The notes: a model not told the origin generated them from the letters alone. Numbered from the stretch's first letter, positions 17,684 through 36,779 are shown. The stretch: 64,000 nucleotides of DNA from Variovorax saccharolyticus (GCF_030316765.1 NZ_JASZYT010000006.1:401203-465202), one strand, 5' to 3'. Translations and numbers: made by a program.

Positions 17684-18886
17684 TCAGCGGCCGCCGACCG
17701 CAAGCCAGCGCTCGGCCAGCTTCACGAAGTAGCTGGCACCGATCGGGATGATCTGGTCGTTGAAGTCGAAGGAGGTGTTGTGGATGATGCAGGGCCCCGG
17801 GCCGTGGCCGTCGAGCCGGTGGTCGCCGTCGCCGTTGCCCAGGAAGGCGTAGCAGCCGGGCCGCGCCATCAGCATGTGGGCGAAATCCTCGGCCCCCATC
17901 ACCGCCGGGAAGTCGTCGGTGACCATGTCGGCGCCGACCACCTCGCGCATCACCTCGGCGGCGAAGCGGGCCTCGGCCGGATGGTTGACGACCGGCGGCG
18001 AGGCGCGCACGAAGCTCACCTCGGCCGTGCATTCGTGGGCCGCCGCGATGCCCTCGGCCACGGTGCGCAGGCGCGCCTCGATGCGGTCCAGCGCATCGAT
18101 CGAGAAGGTGCGCACCGTGCCGCCCACCGAGGCGACATCGGGGATCACGTTCGGCGCGTCGGAGCCCTGCAACTGCGTGACCGCGAGCAGCGCGCGCTCG
18201 GTGCTCGCGATGGTGCGCGGCACGAGCGCCGACAGCGCCTGGGCCAGGGCGACGACGGCGGCCACCGGATCGATGCCGGTGTGCGGCATCGAGGCATGCG
18301 TGCCGCGGCCGCGCAGCGTGATCTTGTAGGTGTTGCTCGATGCCATCAGCGCGCCCTCGTTGAGCGCGAAACGCCCGACGTCGCCGACCGGGAAGTTGTG
18401 CAGCGCGAACACCGCATCGCAGGGAAAGCGCTCGAACAGGCCGTCCTGGATCATCTTCCTGGCGCCGGCCTTGCCCATCTCCTCGGCCGGCTGGAAGATG
18501 AAATTCACGGTGCCGTCGAAAGACGCGCCCTGCTGCGCCAGGTGCCAGGCGGCGGCCAGCAGCATGGTGGTGTGGCCGTCGTGGCCGCAGGCGTGCATGC
18601 GGCCCGCGTGGGTCGACTTGTGGGCGAACTCGTTGGCTTCGTGCAGCGGCAGTGCATCCATGTCGGCGCGCAGCCCGATGCTGCGGCTGCCGCTGCCGCG
18701 GCGCAGCACGCCGACGACGCCGGTGCCGGCAATGCCGCGGTGCACCTCGATGCCCCACTCCTCGAGCAGGGCGGCGACCTTCTCGGAGGTGCGATGCTCC
18801 TCGAAGCCGAGTTCGGGATGGGCATGGATGTCGCGGCGGATGGCGACGAAACGGGAGACGTCCGCGAACGAGTCGGCAAGCTTCAT
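17684..18886 (-). CDS. M20-family amidohydrolase (hippurate hydrolase-like)
   Basis: A 400-residue cytosolic metal hydrolase that splits N-acyl amino acids or related amides. Signature motifs are HAHPELGFEE (21-30), ACGHDGHT (99-106, metal ligands) and FQPAEE (131-136, catalytic Glu). The dimerisation lid follows with GTHASMPHTGIDP. The family includes HipO and N-acyl-L-amino acid deacylases; substrate is not resolved. It precedes the Bug receptor gene in what looks like a two-gene uptake/hydrolysis operon without a dedicated local regulator. Confidence 0.9.
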   Translation of the reverse strand: MKLADSFADVSRFVAIRRDIHAHPELGFEEHRTSEKVAALLEEWGIEVHRGIAGTGVVGVLRRGSGSRSIGLRADMDALPLHEANEFAHKSTHAGRMHACGHDGHTTMLLAAAWHLAQQGASFDGTVNFIFQPAEEMGKAGARKMIQDGLFERFPCDAVFALHNFPVGDVGRFALNEGALMASSNTYKITLRGRGTHASMPHTGIDPVAAVVALAQALSALVPRTIASTERALLAVTQLQGSDAPNVIPDVASVGGTVRTFSIDALDRIEARLRTVAEGIAAAHECTAEVSFVRASPPVVNHPAEARFAAEVMREVVGADMVTDDFPAVMGAEDFAHMLMARPGCYAFLGNGDGDHRLDGHGPGPCIIHNTSFDFNDQIIPIGASYFVKLAERWLAVGGR

Positions 18887-18980
18887 GGAATCGGTGTGCG
18901 TCAGCTACGAGAAAACGATAGCAGCGCATTCTGACGCAGGCCGACTACGATCTGCGACACGATCTGACGGAGGCCCACGG

Positions 18981-19160
18981 ATGAGCAACGAACTGCGCAA
19001 CAAGCTGCATGAGCTGCAGCAGCTGTCGAACAACGCCCCCGATGCGCCGACCCGCGCGATCATCGAGGCGCTGCGACTGCAGACCGCGATCCTCAACGAG
19101 CGGCTGTTCCGCATCGAGCTGCAGTTGAGCGAGATGTCCAAGCGCACCGACACGGCCTGA
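18981..19160 (+). CDS. small helical protein
   Basis: A 59-residue soluble protein with long amphipathic helices rich in Leu, Glu and Gln (LRNKLHELQQL and LNERLFRIELQLSEM), likely to form a coiled coil. The GGAGGCCCACGG before the ATG offers a good ribosome-binding site. It is flanked by the divergent M20 gene and the SGNH hydrolase gene. No family is recognised. It may be a small dimeric adaptor, but nothing in the context says so. Confidence 0.55.
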   Translation: MSNELRNKLHELQQLSNNAPDAPTRAIIEALRLQTAILNERLFRIELQLSEMSKRTDTA

Positions 19161-19261
19161 GCGGGCCGCGAAGCCAGGCGCCGGAGGTCGGCCGTTCGGC
19201 CGCTTCCTACACGGCCGGCGATCCGCTACCTTTAAGCTCGATTCCCTATCGAGGAGCGAGC

Positions 19262-20032
19262 GTGAAGAGACAGCACATTGCAGCCTGCGCCGGCCTGGGC
19301 GTCCTGGTCGGCCTCGCGGCCGCCACGGCGGGCTACGCGGCCTTGGGGCTGCAGCGGTCGAAGCGGCTGGCGCGACGGGCCCGCCCGTTCGAAAGAAGCG
19401 CGCGCGCCGAAGGCGCGCGACTGCTGGTGGTGGGAGACAGCACCGCCGCAGGCGCAGGCGCCAGCGCACCGGAATCCAGCCTCCCGGGCCTGCTGGGGCG
19501 GGCCAACCCGTCGCTGACCGTGGTCAACAGGGCCGAACCGGGCGCCCGCTTCGCCGACATCGCGGCGCAGCTCGAGGGCGACGAACGGTTCGACGCGGTG
19601 CTGGTGCTGGGCGGCACCCACGACGTGCTCCACGGCACCCGCGACGCGGCCTTGCGCGAGAGCATCCAGCGCGTGGCGCAGCGGGCACGGGTCCGGTCGG
19701 AGGTGGTGGTCTTCGTGCCGCCCGGGAATCTCGGAAACCTGCGCATCTTCCCGCCGCCCTGGAGCTGGTGGATGACCTATCGTGCCCGCCGGCTGCAGGC
19801 CCTGGTGGCCGACCTGGCGCAGGCCAACGGAGCACGCCACGTGTCGCTCTTCCTCGAGCGCGACGACGATCCGTTCGCGCGCCATCCGCGCCGCCTCAGC
19901 GCCCGCGACGGCCTGCATCCGAACGACGCCGGCTACGAACTCTGGCAGCGCGAGCTCGAGACCCAGGCCCAGCTGTCGGCCAAGCTGCGCAAGATCGGCC
20001 GCGCGGCCGCAGTCCGCACCCCTCTGCCATAG
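19262..20032 (+). CDS. SGNH/GDSL-family hydrolase with N-terminal membrane anchor
   Basis: A 256-residue esterase-like protein. It starts at GTG with AGGAG about 5 bases upstream. A hydrophobic segment near 8-30 may be an anchor or uncleaved signal. The catalytic Ser60 lies in VVGDST, the Asn/Gly block in GGTHDVLHG and the Asp/His pair in DGLHPNDAGY. It probably acts at the periplasmic face on an ester; the substrate is unknown. It is the only gene on its strand here and faces the helicase gene. Confidence 0.82.
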   Translation: MKRQHIAACAGLGVLVGLAAATAGYAALGLQRSKRLARRARPFERSARAEGARLLVVGDSTAAGAGASAPESSLPGLLGRANPSLTVVNRAEPGARFADIAAQLEGDERFDAVLVLGGTHDVLHGTRDAALRESIQRVAQRARVRSEVVVFVPPGNLGNLRIFPPPWSWWMTYRARRLQALVADLAQANGARHVSLFLERDDDPFARHPRRLSARDGLHPNDAGYELWQRELETQAQLSAKLRKIGRAAAVRTPLP

Positions 20033-20053
20033 GTCGGGGCCGGCCGCCGAGCC

Positions 20054-22342
20054 TCAGCGCGCGCCCGCGAACACCGGCTGCACCTCCCACCAGGCCGGCA
20101 GCAGCGCGCGGATCTCCTGCCGCGCGAAGCGGTCGTCGAGCAGGTACAGCACGCCCGCGTCGGTCTCGCTGCGGATCACCCGCCCGGCCGCCTGCACCAC
20201 CTTCTGCAGGCCCGGGTACACGTAGGTGTACTCGTAGCCGTCGCCGAAGAGCGCGTCCATGCGCTCGCGCATCACCTCGTTGGGCTCGTTGTGCTGCGGC
20301 AAGCCCAGGCTGGCGACGAAGGCGCCGACCAGCCGGTCGCCGGGCAGGTCGATGCCCTCGCCGAAGGCCCCGCCGAGCACCGCGAATCCGACCCCCTGGC
20401 CGCCGGCCACGAAACGCGCCAGGAAGGCGTCGCGCTCGGCCTCGCGCATGCCGCGCGACTGCTGCCAGGCCGGCACGCCGGGGTGGCGGCGCTCGAAGGC
20501 GGCCGAGGCACTGGCCAGGTAGTCGAAGCTGCTGAAGAAGGCCAGATAGTTGCCCGGCCGCCGGCCGAACTGCGCCGCGATGACGTCGACCAGCGCGTCC
20601 AGCGAGCGGTCGCGGTCGCGAAAGCGCGTCGACAGGTCCATGGCGACCCGCACCGTGAGCTGCTCGCTGCGGAACGGCGAGCCGACGTCCAGCGTCGCGG
20701 TGTCTTCGGGCAGCCCCAGGGTGTCGCGATAGAACGAGAACGGCGCCAGCGTGCCCGAGAAGCAGGCGGCCGAAGCGGCATCCGCGAAGCGCGCCTGCAG
20801 GAAGGGCCCGGGAACCAGGTTGCGAATCGCGAGGGCATGCGCGCCCTCGGCACCCAGCGTGGCCTCGAACACCGAATGCTTGCCGAAGCTGTCGGCCAGC
20901 CGGGCGAACTGGAGCAGGTCGAAGAAGCACTGCTGAAGCGCGCCCGGCGGCTCGTCGGGCCGCGCCGCGAAATGCTCGGCCATCAGCGAGACCGCCTCCT
21001 GGAGCGCACGCGCGAAGCGCTCCGGAATCTGGTCGTGGGGCTGGTAGGCCGCAACCTGGTCGCGCTGCAGCAGCTGCCATTCGCGCGCCAGGCTGCCCAG
21101 CGATTTCCGGATCGGCGGCGGCGCCTTGGCGCGCACCGTCTCGAGCGCAGTCGCCTCCAGCTGCGCCGAATACATCCCGCGGGCCCGGTCCAGCAGGTTG
21201 TGGGCCTCGTCGACCAGCAGGGCGACGCGCCATTCCTCGTCCCTGGTGAGCGCATAGAGGAAGGCGCTGCCGTCGAAGTAGTAGTTGTAGTCGCCGACCA
21301 CCACGTCGCTCCAGCGCACCAGTTCCTGCGCCAGGAAGTAGGGGCAGACCTCGTGCGCGAGCGCGATGCCGCGCAGCGCCTCGCGGTCGAGCCAGGCGGC
21401 CTGGACGGCCTCGCCGCGGGCCGCCGGCAGGCGGTCGTAGAAGCCGCGCGCCCGCGGGCAATCGTCGCCGTTGCAGGCCCGCCCGGGGTACTCGCAGACC
21501 TTCTCGCGCGCTGCCAGCTCGAGGACCCGCAGCGGCGCCTGCGCGCGGCCCAGGGTCTGCAGCGCGCCGAGCGCGACCGCGCGGCCCGAGGTCTTCGCGG
21601 TCAGGAAGAAGATCTTGTCGAGCTTGCGTGCCGGCCGCGCCTTGAGCAGCGGGAACAGCGTGGCGACGGTCTTGCCGATGCCGGTCGGCGCCTGGGCCAG
21701 CAAGGGCCGGCCGGAACTGGCCGAGCGGTACACGGCCTGCGCGAGTTCGCGCTGGCCGGGCCGGAAGCCGCCGTGCGGGAAGGCGAGGGCGGCCAGAGCC
21801 GGATCGAGTGCCGCCCGGTGCGCGGCCTCCTGCTCGGCCCACGCCAGGTAGCGCTCGCAGAGCGCCTCGAAGTGCTGCCGCAGGTCGGCCCGGGTCCAGC
21901 TTTCCTCGAGCAGCGTTTCCTTCTCGGTGCCGAGGTCGAGGTAGACCAGCACGACGTCGAGCGCAGGCAGCGCATCGCGCTCGCACAGCATCCAGGCATA
22001 GCTTCGGGCCTGGGCCCAGTGGAGCGCGCGGTGGTTGGCCTTGACGCGCGCGAAGTCGCCGCGATAGGTCTTGATCTCCTCGACCCGGCGCCGACGCGGA
22101 TCGTAGCCATCGGCACGCCCGCGCACCGTCAGCCGGCCGAACCGGGCCGACAGCGCGAGTTCGCTCTCGTAGTCGAGGCCGCGGCGCGCCTGCACCAGCC
22201 GATGGCCCGCCTGGCCCTCCTGGGCGCTCGGGGCCGGCACGAAGCGCAGGTCGAGATCGCCGGCCTTGGCAGCGAAGGCGCACAGCGTGCGCACGGAGAC
22301 CAGCAGCGGCGCGGCGGCGGAGGAGGAAGGGAGGGTGGCCAT
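20054..22342 (-). CDS. Rad3/XPD-like Fe-S helicase with N-terminal PD-(D/E)XK domain
   Basis: A 762-residue superfamily 2 helicase. Residues 60-130 show a Cas4/RecB-like nuclease pattern (GRADGY with Asp78 and EEIKTY with Glu89, Lys91). Walker A APTGIGKT is at 218-225 and DEAH at 378-381. Four cysteines (283, 290, 295, 333) sit where XPD and DinG bind a 4Fe-4S cluster. The C-terminal helicase half includes GVGFAVLGGAFGEGIDLPG and QAAGRVIRSETD. It probably unwinds DNA 5' to 3' and may cut it, in repair; both are inferences from the family. E. coli DinG lacks the nuclease part. Confidence 0.87.
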   Translation of the reverse strand: MATLPSSSAAAPLLVSVRTLCAFAAKAGDLDLRFVPAPSAQEGQAGHRLVQARRGLDYESELALSARFGRLTVRGRADGYDPRRRRVEEIKTYRGDFARVKANHRALHWAQARSYAWMLCERDALPALDVVLVYLDLGTEKETLLEESWTRADLRQHFEALCERYLAWAEQEAAHRAALDPALAALAFPHGGFRPGQRELAQAVYRSASSGRPLLAQAPTGIGKTVATLFPLLKARPARKLDKIFFLTAKTSGRAVALGALQTLGRAQAPLRVLELAAREKVCEYPGRACNGDDCPRARGFYDRLPAARGEAVQAAWLDREALRGIALAHEVCPYFLAQELVRWSDVVVGDYNYYFDGSAFLYALTRDEEWRVALLVDEAHNLLDRARGMYSAQLEATALETVRAKAPPPIRKSLGSLAREWQLLQRDQVAAYQPHDQIPERFARALQEAVSLMAEHFAARPDEPPGALQQCFFDLLQFARLADSFGKHSVFEATLGAEGAHALAIRNLVPGPFLQARFADAASAACFSGTLAPFSFYRDTLGLPEDTATLDVGSPFRSEQLTVRVAMDLSTRFRDRDRSLDALVDVIAAQFGRRPGNYLAFFSSFDYLASASAAFERRHPGVPAWQQSRGMREAERDAFLARFVAGGQGVGFAVLGGAFGEGIDLPGDRLVGAFVASLGLPQHNEPNEVMRERMDALFGDGYEYTYVYPGLQKVVQAAGRVIRSETDAGVLYLLDDRFARQEIRALLPAWWEVQPVFAGAR

Positions 22343-22376
22343 GGGGCTGGATGAATATACAGCGCCCGACGCTTCC

Positions 22377-23672
22377 CTAGATGAACGAAACCACCCCCAG
22401 CGCCACCGAAGCCGCCGCCATCGCCGCGGTCGCCAGCCAGCCGAGCACCTGCCACTTGCGCGGCAGCACCATCCGGCCCATCACCCTGGGACTGGACGAC
22501 GCGATCATCACGGCGATCATCACCGGCACCGAGATGACGGCGTTGATCACCGCCGCCCAGTACAGCGCCGAGATCGGATTGAGCCCCGACAGGCTGATGC
22601 CGACGCCCAGCAGCATCGCCGCCGCGAGGATGGCGTAGAAGCTGCGGCCGCGCGCCAGCGGCAGGTCGAGCCCCTTGCGCAGGCGGAAGTAGCTCGCCAC
22701 CGCCTCGGCCGCCGAGCCCGCGAGCACCGGCAGCGCGAGCATGCCGGTGCCGAGGATGCCGAGCGCGAACAGCCCGAAGGCCGCGTCGCCGGCGATCGGC
22801 TTCAACGCGGCGGCGGCCTGGGCGGTGGTCTCGATGCGGGTCTGTCCGCTGGCATGCAGCGTGGCCGCGGCGGCGGTGATCATGAAGAAGGCGATCAGGT
22901 TCGAGAAGCCCATGCCGACCGCGGTGTCCAGGCGCAGCCGGCGCAATTGCCGGTGCGCCTGCTCGGGCGCGATGCGCAGCGGATGGTCTTCGGCCACGCG
23001 CTTGATCTCCTGTACTTCCTGCGAGGCCTGCCAGAAGAACAGGTAGGGGCTGATGGTGGTGCCGAGGATCGCGACCACCGTGGTGACGTACTCGCGGCTC
23101 CAGTGGAAGTTCGGCGCCACGGTGCCCCGCAACGCCGCGGCCCAGTCCACATCGACCGCGAACACCACGCCCACGTAGGCGAACAGCGACAGCGTGAGCC
23201 ACTTGAGCACGCGCACGTAGCGTTCGTAGGGCAGGAACACCTGCAGCAGCAGCGAAGCGATGCCGAAGCCGGCCGCGTACCAGGCCGGCCGGCCGGGCAG
23301 CACCAGCGCCGCCGAATCGCCCATGGCGCTCAGGTCGGCGCCGAGGTTGATCACGTTGGCGACCAGCAGCAGCAGCACCAGCGCCGCCACCAGCCATCGC
23401 GGACAGAAGCGCGCGAAGGTCTCGGTGAGGTTCTTGCCGGTGACGCGGCCGATGCGGGCACTGGCCAGCTGGATGCCCATCATCAGCGGATAGGTGAGCA
23501 GCAGGGTCCAGCCGACGCCGTAGCCGAACTGCGCGCCGGCCTGCGAGTAGGTCGCGATGCCGCTCGGATCGTCGTCGGCGGCGCCCGTGATCAGGCCCGG
23601 GCCGAGCTTGGACCACCACTGCTGTTTCGCGGGCGTGGCTCCGCCGTTTGCTGGCGCCGCAGGCGTGTTCAT
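22377..23672 (-). CDS. NRAMP-related divalent metal transporter
   Basis: A 431-residue inner-membrane protein with about eleven transmembrane helices. The first helix carries DDDPSGIATYSQAG, in the place where canonical NRAMP has DPGN. Helix 6 has ISPYLFFWQASQE in place of the usual MPHN...HS. These are the metal-binding helices, so metal preference is likely to differ from Mn/Fe transporters; Mg transport has been described for related proteins but is not shown here. The ATG at 23672 was chosen because upstream in-frame sequence has no membrane or NRAMP character. Confidence 0.85.
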   Translation of the reverse strand: MNTPAAPANGGATPAKQQWWSKLGPGLITGAADDDPSGIATYSQAGAQFGYGVGWTLLLTYPLMMGIQLASARIGRVTGKNLTETFARFCPRWLVAALVLLLLVANVINLGADLSAMGDSAALVLPGRPAWYAAGFGIASLLLQVFLPYERYVRVLKWLTLSLFAYVGVVFAVDVDWAAALRGTVAPNFHWSREYVTTVVAILGTTISPYLFFWQASQEVQEIKRVAEDHPLRIAPEQAHRQLRRLRLDTAVGMGFSNLIAFFMITAAAATLHASGQTRIETTAQAAAALKPIAGDAAFGLFALGILGTGMLALPVLAGSAAEAVASYFRLRKGLDLPLARGRSFYAILAAAMLLGVGISLSGLNPISALYWAAVINAVISVPVMIAVMIASSSPRVMGRMVLPRKWQVLGWLATAAMAAASVALGVVSFI

Positions 23673-23861
23673 CGGCGGGCTCCGGAAGATGGGCGTGCGG
23701 CAGCATCGCCGCCGGCCCGGCCGCGACGCATAGGTCGCGGCGCCGACGCGCCGTCGGACTGCGTCGAGTCTGCGCCCTGCACGCGGTCCCGGACGACAAG
23801 GGCGGCACGCCGGGCAGCCTAGCTTGCAGCCATGTCCACCCGATTTCCAGGAGCCCTCCGC

Positions 23862-24851
<990 letters not shown>

Positions 24852-24852
24852 A

Positions 24853-33804
<8,952 letters not shown>

Positions 33805-33976
33805 TCGATGTCTCTCGTCAGTTCTGACTTGCTGAAGGAGTCGAATTGTTGAGTGACCCGGCCGTTTATTAGTCCTTTTCAGTTCAATTCGGTCGGGCAA
33901 AGTGCGACTTAAGTTCGCGTATGAAGCACTACAAAATGCATCTTGTGGGCGAATCGCAACTGCGCCAGCTGGCCCC

Positions 33977-34864
33977 TCAGCCCAGCGCGCGCACCAGTTC
34001 GTCGTAGACCAGCCGCACGCGTGCGGGCACCGGCGCGCGCTGGGCGCGGTAGACATACATCGGCCACGGCTCCGGCGCCTCGGCGTCCAGCACCGACACC
34101 AGCTGGCCCGCGTCCAATGCCGCCTGCGCCATCGACGCCACCAGCTGTCCGAAGCCCAGGCCGGCCAGCACGGCGGCGAATTCGGCGTCCGTGTCGTCGG
34201 TGATGAACGCAGCCGGAGGCATCGGCAGCTGCCGCCCCCGGCTGAAGAGCCAGGGCCAGGGCCGGCCCGAGTTGCGGTCGATGAGCGCGGTGCGCGGCAG
34301 TGCGGACAGCGCCTCGATGCTGTCGGGCGCACCGGTGCGGGCGATCAGCGAGGGCGCGGCCACCACCCGGAACGGCACCTTGGCCACCGGGCGGGCCACG
34401 AAGCGGCTGTCGCGCAGCGGCCCGATGCGCACGCCGACATCGATCTGCTGGTCGACCACGTCTGCCAGCTGCTCGGACAGGCGCAGATCGAGCGTCAGTC
34501 CCGGATGGGCCACCAGCATCGGAGCCAGCGCCTGCGGGATCAGCCGGCGCCCGAGCACGCCCGGAGCCGCGACCCGCACGGTGCCGGCATGCTGCGACAG
34601 CGCCCGGCGATCGCTGCGGTGAAACAGGCCGTCGACGCCGTCGACCGCGGCCCGTGCCCGATCGGCCAGCCCGCGGCCGAAATCGGTGAGTTGCACCCCG
34701 CGCGTGTTGCGGTGGAAGAGCGGCTCGCCCAGCTCTTCCTCGAGTTCGCGCACGGCGCGGGTGACGACCTGCGGCGACACCGACAGCCGCACCGCGGCGT
34801 CGCGGAAATTCACGGCGTCGGCTGCGGTGCAGAAGACGCGCAGGGCGTCGAGTCGATTGGACAT
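33977..34864 (-). CDS. LysR-family transcriptional regulator
   Basis: A 295-residue regulator. The N-terminal winged helix (residues 5-62) has NFRDAAVRLSVSPQVVTRAVRELEE-type spacing and the LFHRNTRG wing. The rest is a periplasmic-binding-like effector domain. It is divergent from an SDR gene, with palindromes in the 135-base gap, so it probably controls that gene and itself. It lies downstream of the autotransporter promoter region but reads away from it towards the autotransporter gene. The effector is unknown. Confidence 0.87.
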   Translation of the reverse strand: MSNRLDALRVFCTAADAVNFRDAAVRLSVSPQVVTRAVRELEEELGEPLFHRNTRGVQLTDFGRGLADRARAAVDGVDGLFHRSDRRALSQHAGTVRVAAPGVLGRRLIPQALAPMLVAHPGLTLDLRLSEQLADVVDQQIDVGVRIGPLRDSRFVARPVAKVPFRVVAAPSLIARTGAPDSIEALSALPRTALIDRNSGRPWPWLFSRGRQLPMPPAAFITDDTDAEFAAVLAGLGFGQLVASMAQAALDAGQLVSVLDAEAPEPWPMYVYRAQRAPVPARVRLVYDELVRALG

Positions 34865-34898
34865 GGGGGCTCCGGGAGCGGCGAGGCAAAGGTCAGTA

Positions 34899-34933
34899 TT
34901 CCGAATTCACGAATTCTGAACTCGCAAGAGTTC
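34899..34933. promoter_or_regulatory. two adjacent palindromes in LysR/SDR divergent gap
   Basis: A 22-base near-palindrome TTCCGAATTC-AC-GAATTCTGAA at 34899-34920 overlaps a perfect GAACTC-GCAA-GAGTTC at 34918-34933. They sit between the divergent LysR and SDR starts, as LysR sites usually do. Confidence 0.55.
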
Positions 34934-34999
34934 CATTTACGGAAACACGCGGATTTTCCACACTGCAGGCATCCCTTCAACCCAGTCCAAGGAAATGCC

Positions 35000-35758
35000 A
35001 TGACAGCAAGCATCCAGAACCTCATCGCCGGCAAGGTGGCAATCATCACAGGCGCCAGCAGCGGGCTCGGCGAATCCGCCGCCCGGCACCTGGCTGCGCG
35101 CGGCGCCCGGGTCGTCCTCGCGGCCCGGCGCGCCGACCGGCTCCACCAGCTGGTCGCCGAGATCCGCGAGGCCGGTGGCGAGGCCATCGCCGTGGCCACC
35201 GACGTGTCCAGGCGCGAGGACCTCGAGCGCCTGGCGGCAGCGGCCGTCGAGGCCTTCGGCCGCATCGACGTGCTGGTCAACAACGCCGGCGTGATGCCGC
35301 TGTCGCCGATCGACAAGCTCCGGGTCGACGAGTGGGACCGCACCATCGACGTCAACATCAAGGGCGTGCTCTACGGCATTGCCGCCGTGCTGCCGCAGAT
35401 GAAGGCGCAGGGCAGCGGCCACATCGTCAACATCGCGTCGGTCGCCGGCCTGAAGGTGTTCACGCCCATCGGCACCGTGTACAGCGCGACCAAGTTCGCG
35501 GTGCGCGCGATCTCGGAAGGCCTGCGCGCCGAGGCCGGCGACGGCATCCGCGTGACCATCGTCTCGCCGGGCGCGGTGGAGTCCGAGCTGCAGTTCGGCA
35601 GCAGCGACCCCGAGAGCGCGGCCGGCGTCAAGGCCTTCTACGACGCCAACCAGATCCCGGCGGATTCGGTGGCGCGGGCGATCGTCTACGCGCTGGAGCA
35701 GCCGGCGAACGTCGACATCAACGAGATCGTCCTGCGGCCGGTGTCGCAGGAGTTCTGA
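35000..35758 (+). CDS. short-chain dehydrogenase/reductase
   Basis: A 252-residue classical SDR. The cofactor site is TGASSGLGES near residues 18-27, NNAGV follows, and the catalytic pair is in NIASVAG (Ser) and YSATK (Tyr, Lys). Such enzymes are common NADP-dependent oxidoreductases (YdfG/serine dehydrogenase-like group), substrate unknown. AAGGA lies about 8 bases upstream of the ATG. It is divergent from the LysR gene, which probably regulates it. Confidence 0.88.
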   Translation: MTASIQNLIAGKVAIITGASSGLGESAARHLAARGARVVLAARRADRLHQLVAEIREAGGEAIAVATDVSRREDLERLAAAAVEAFGRIDVLVNNAGVMPLSPIDKLRVDEWDRTIDVNIKGVLYGIAAVLPQMKAQGSGHIVNIASVAGLKVFTPIGTVYSATKFAVRAISEGLRAEAGDGIRVTIVSPGAVESELQFGSSDPESAAGVKAFYDANQIPADSVARAIVYALEQPANVDINEIVLRPVSQEF

Positions 35759-35851
35759 CGCCGGGACGGCGGGCCTGCGCCGGCCGGTCGCGCGGCCCCG
35801 CCGTCCTTCCTTTATGCTGCCCGACGATCACAGCGCCCATTTCGAACCAGC

Positions 35852-36331
35852 ATGAAGATTCAAAAAGACTCCGCCGTCACCCTGCGTTACAAGGTGACCG
35901 ATGCCGCCACCCAGAAGCCGATCGACGAGGGCCGCGCCCCGATGGTCTATCTGCACGGCGGCTACGACAACACCTTCCCGAAGATCGAGGCCGCGCTGGA
36001 AGGCAAGGAAACCGGCTTCCAGGCGACGCTGAACCTGCAGCCCGAGGATGCCTTCGGCGCGCGCGACGAATCGCTGGTGCGCACCATCCCCAAGAGCGAG
36101 TTCCCGCCCGGCGTCAAGGTCGGCGGCCAGCTCGAGGGCCGCAACGACCAGGGCGAGCCGCAGGTCTTCACCGTGATGAAGATCAAGGGCCCGCAAGTGA
36201 TCCTCGACGGCAACCACCCGCTGGCCGGCAAGGCGCTGAAATTCAGCCTGACCGTGACCGGCGTGCGCGCCGCTACCGAGGAGGAGATCGCCCATCGCCA
36301 TGTGCATGGCGAGCACGGGCACCATCACTGA
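35852..36331 (+). CDS. slyD: FKBP-type peptidyl-prolyl isomerase SlyD
   Basis: A 159-residue cytosolic isomerase and chaperone. The FKBP core starts with VTLRYKVTD and includes YLHGGYDNTFPKIEAAL, and the IF flap (PEDAFGARDESLVRTIPKSEF) shows the chaperone insert. The His-rich end (HRHVHGEHGHHH, 148-159) is typical of SlyD and binds nickel or other metals. The family helps folding and metal delivery to hydrogenase in some bacteria. It stands alone; its last 59 bases overlap an antisense candidate gene. Confidence 0.9.
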   Translation: MKIQKDSAVTLRYKVTDAATQKPIDEGRAPMVYLHGGYDNTFPKIEAALEGKETGFQATLNLQPEDAFGARDESLVRTIPKSEFPPGVKVGGQLEGRNDQGEPQVFTVMKIKGPQVILDGNHPLAGKALKFSLTVTGVRAATEEEIAHRHVHGEHGHHH

Positions 36332-36560
36332 AGCCCGACTGCAGGCGCTCGGCGGCGCCGAGTTCCTCGAGCAGGGCGGTCTCGACCAGGACCAGGCGGG
36401 CGAAGCTCTGCAGGTCGGCCTCGGTCGGGCCCGGGCCTTCGCCCTGCAGCTGCTTGCGGAATTCGGCGACGATCCGGTCGTGAGCCAGCGCGCGGGTGCC
36501 GCCTGCCGTGGCGGCGACAGTCCGGAGGGTGCTCACTTCCGCGTCGAATGAAGCATCCAT
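36273..36560 (-). CDS. candidate small protein overlapping slyD 3' end
   Basis: A 95-residue frame that starts MDASFDAEVSTLRTV and contains a helical segment with FRKQLQGEGPGPTEADLQSFARLVLVETALLEELG. This looks like a folded helical protein and not like a random reading frame. The C-terminus is basic and overlaps the end of slyD by 59 bases on the other strand. The start has only a weak ribosome-binding site. I know no family. It fills the otherwise empty gap between slyD and the pirin gene. Confidence 0.45.
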   Translation of the reverse strand: MDASFDAEVSTLRTVAATAGGTRALAHDRIVAEFRKQLQGEGPGPTEADLQSFARLVLVETALLEELGAAERLQSGFSDGARARHAHGDGRSPPR

Positions 36561-36779
36561 CGCTGGTTCTCGTCGAGGTGGGACAAGCCGGCGATTGTGT
36601 GGATCGACCGACCGGCGCGGTGTAGGCCGAAATCCCGGGTTGTCCCGGATTCGGCGTCGGCGCCTGCGGCGGCGTCCCATCGGCCGCGCCACTGTGTTGC
36701 AGCGCCGGGCCTTTTCGGGCGGCGCCGCCGACCCCATCTGGCAGATTCGCCCCATCGACAGACCCCACGAAAGCGCCGC

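Noticed and set aside
36625..36655. Hairpin AATCC...GGATT between slyD and the pirin gene
   Set aside because: It is an imperfect stem without a T-run on either side and does not sit next to a gene end; terminator status is not supported.
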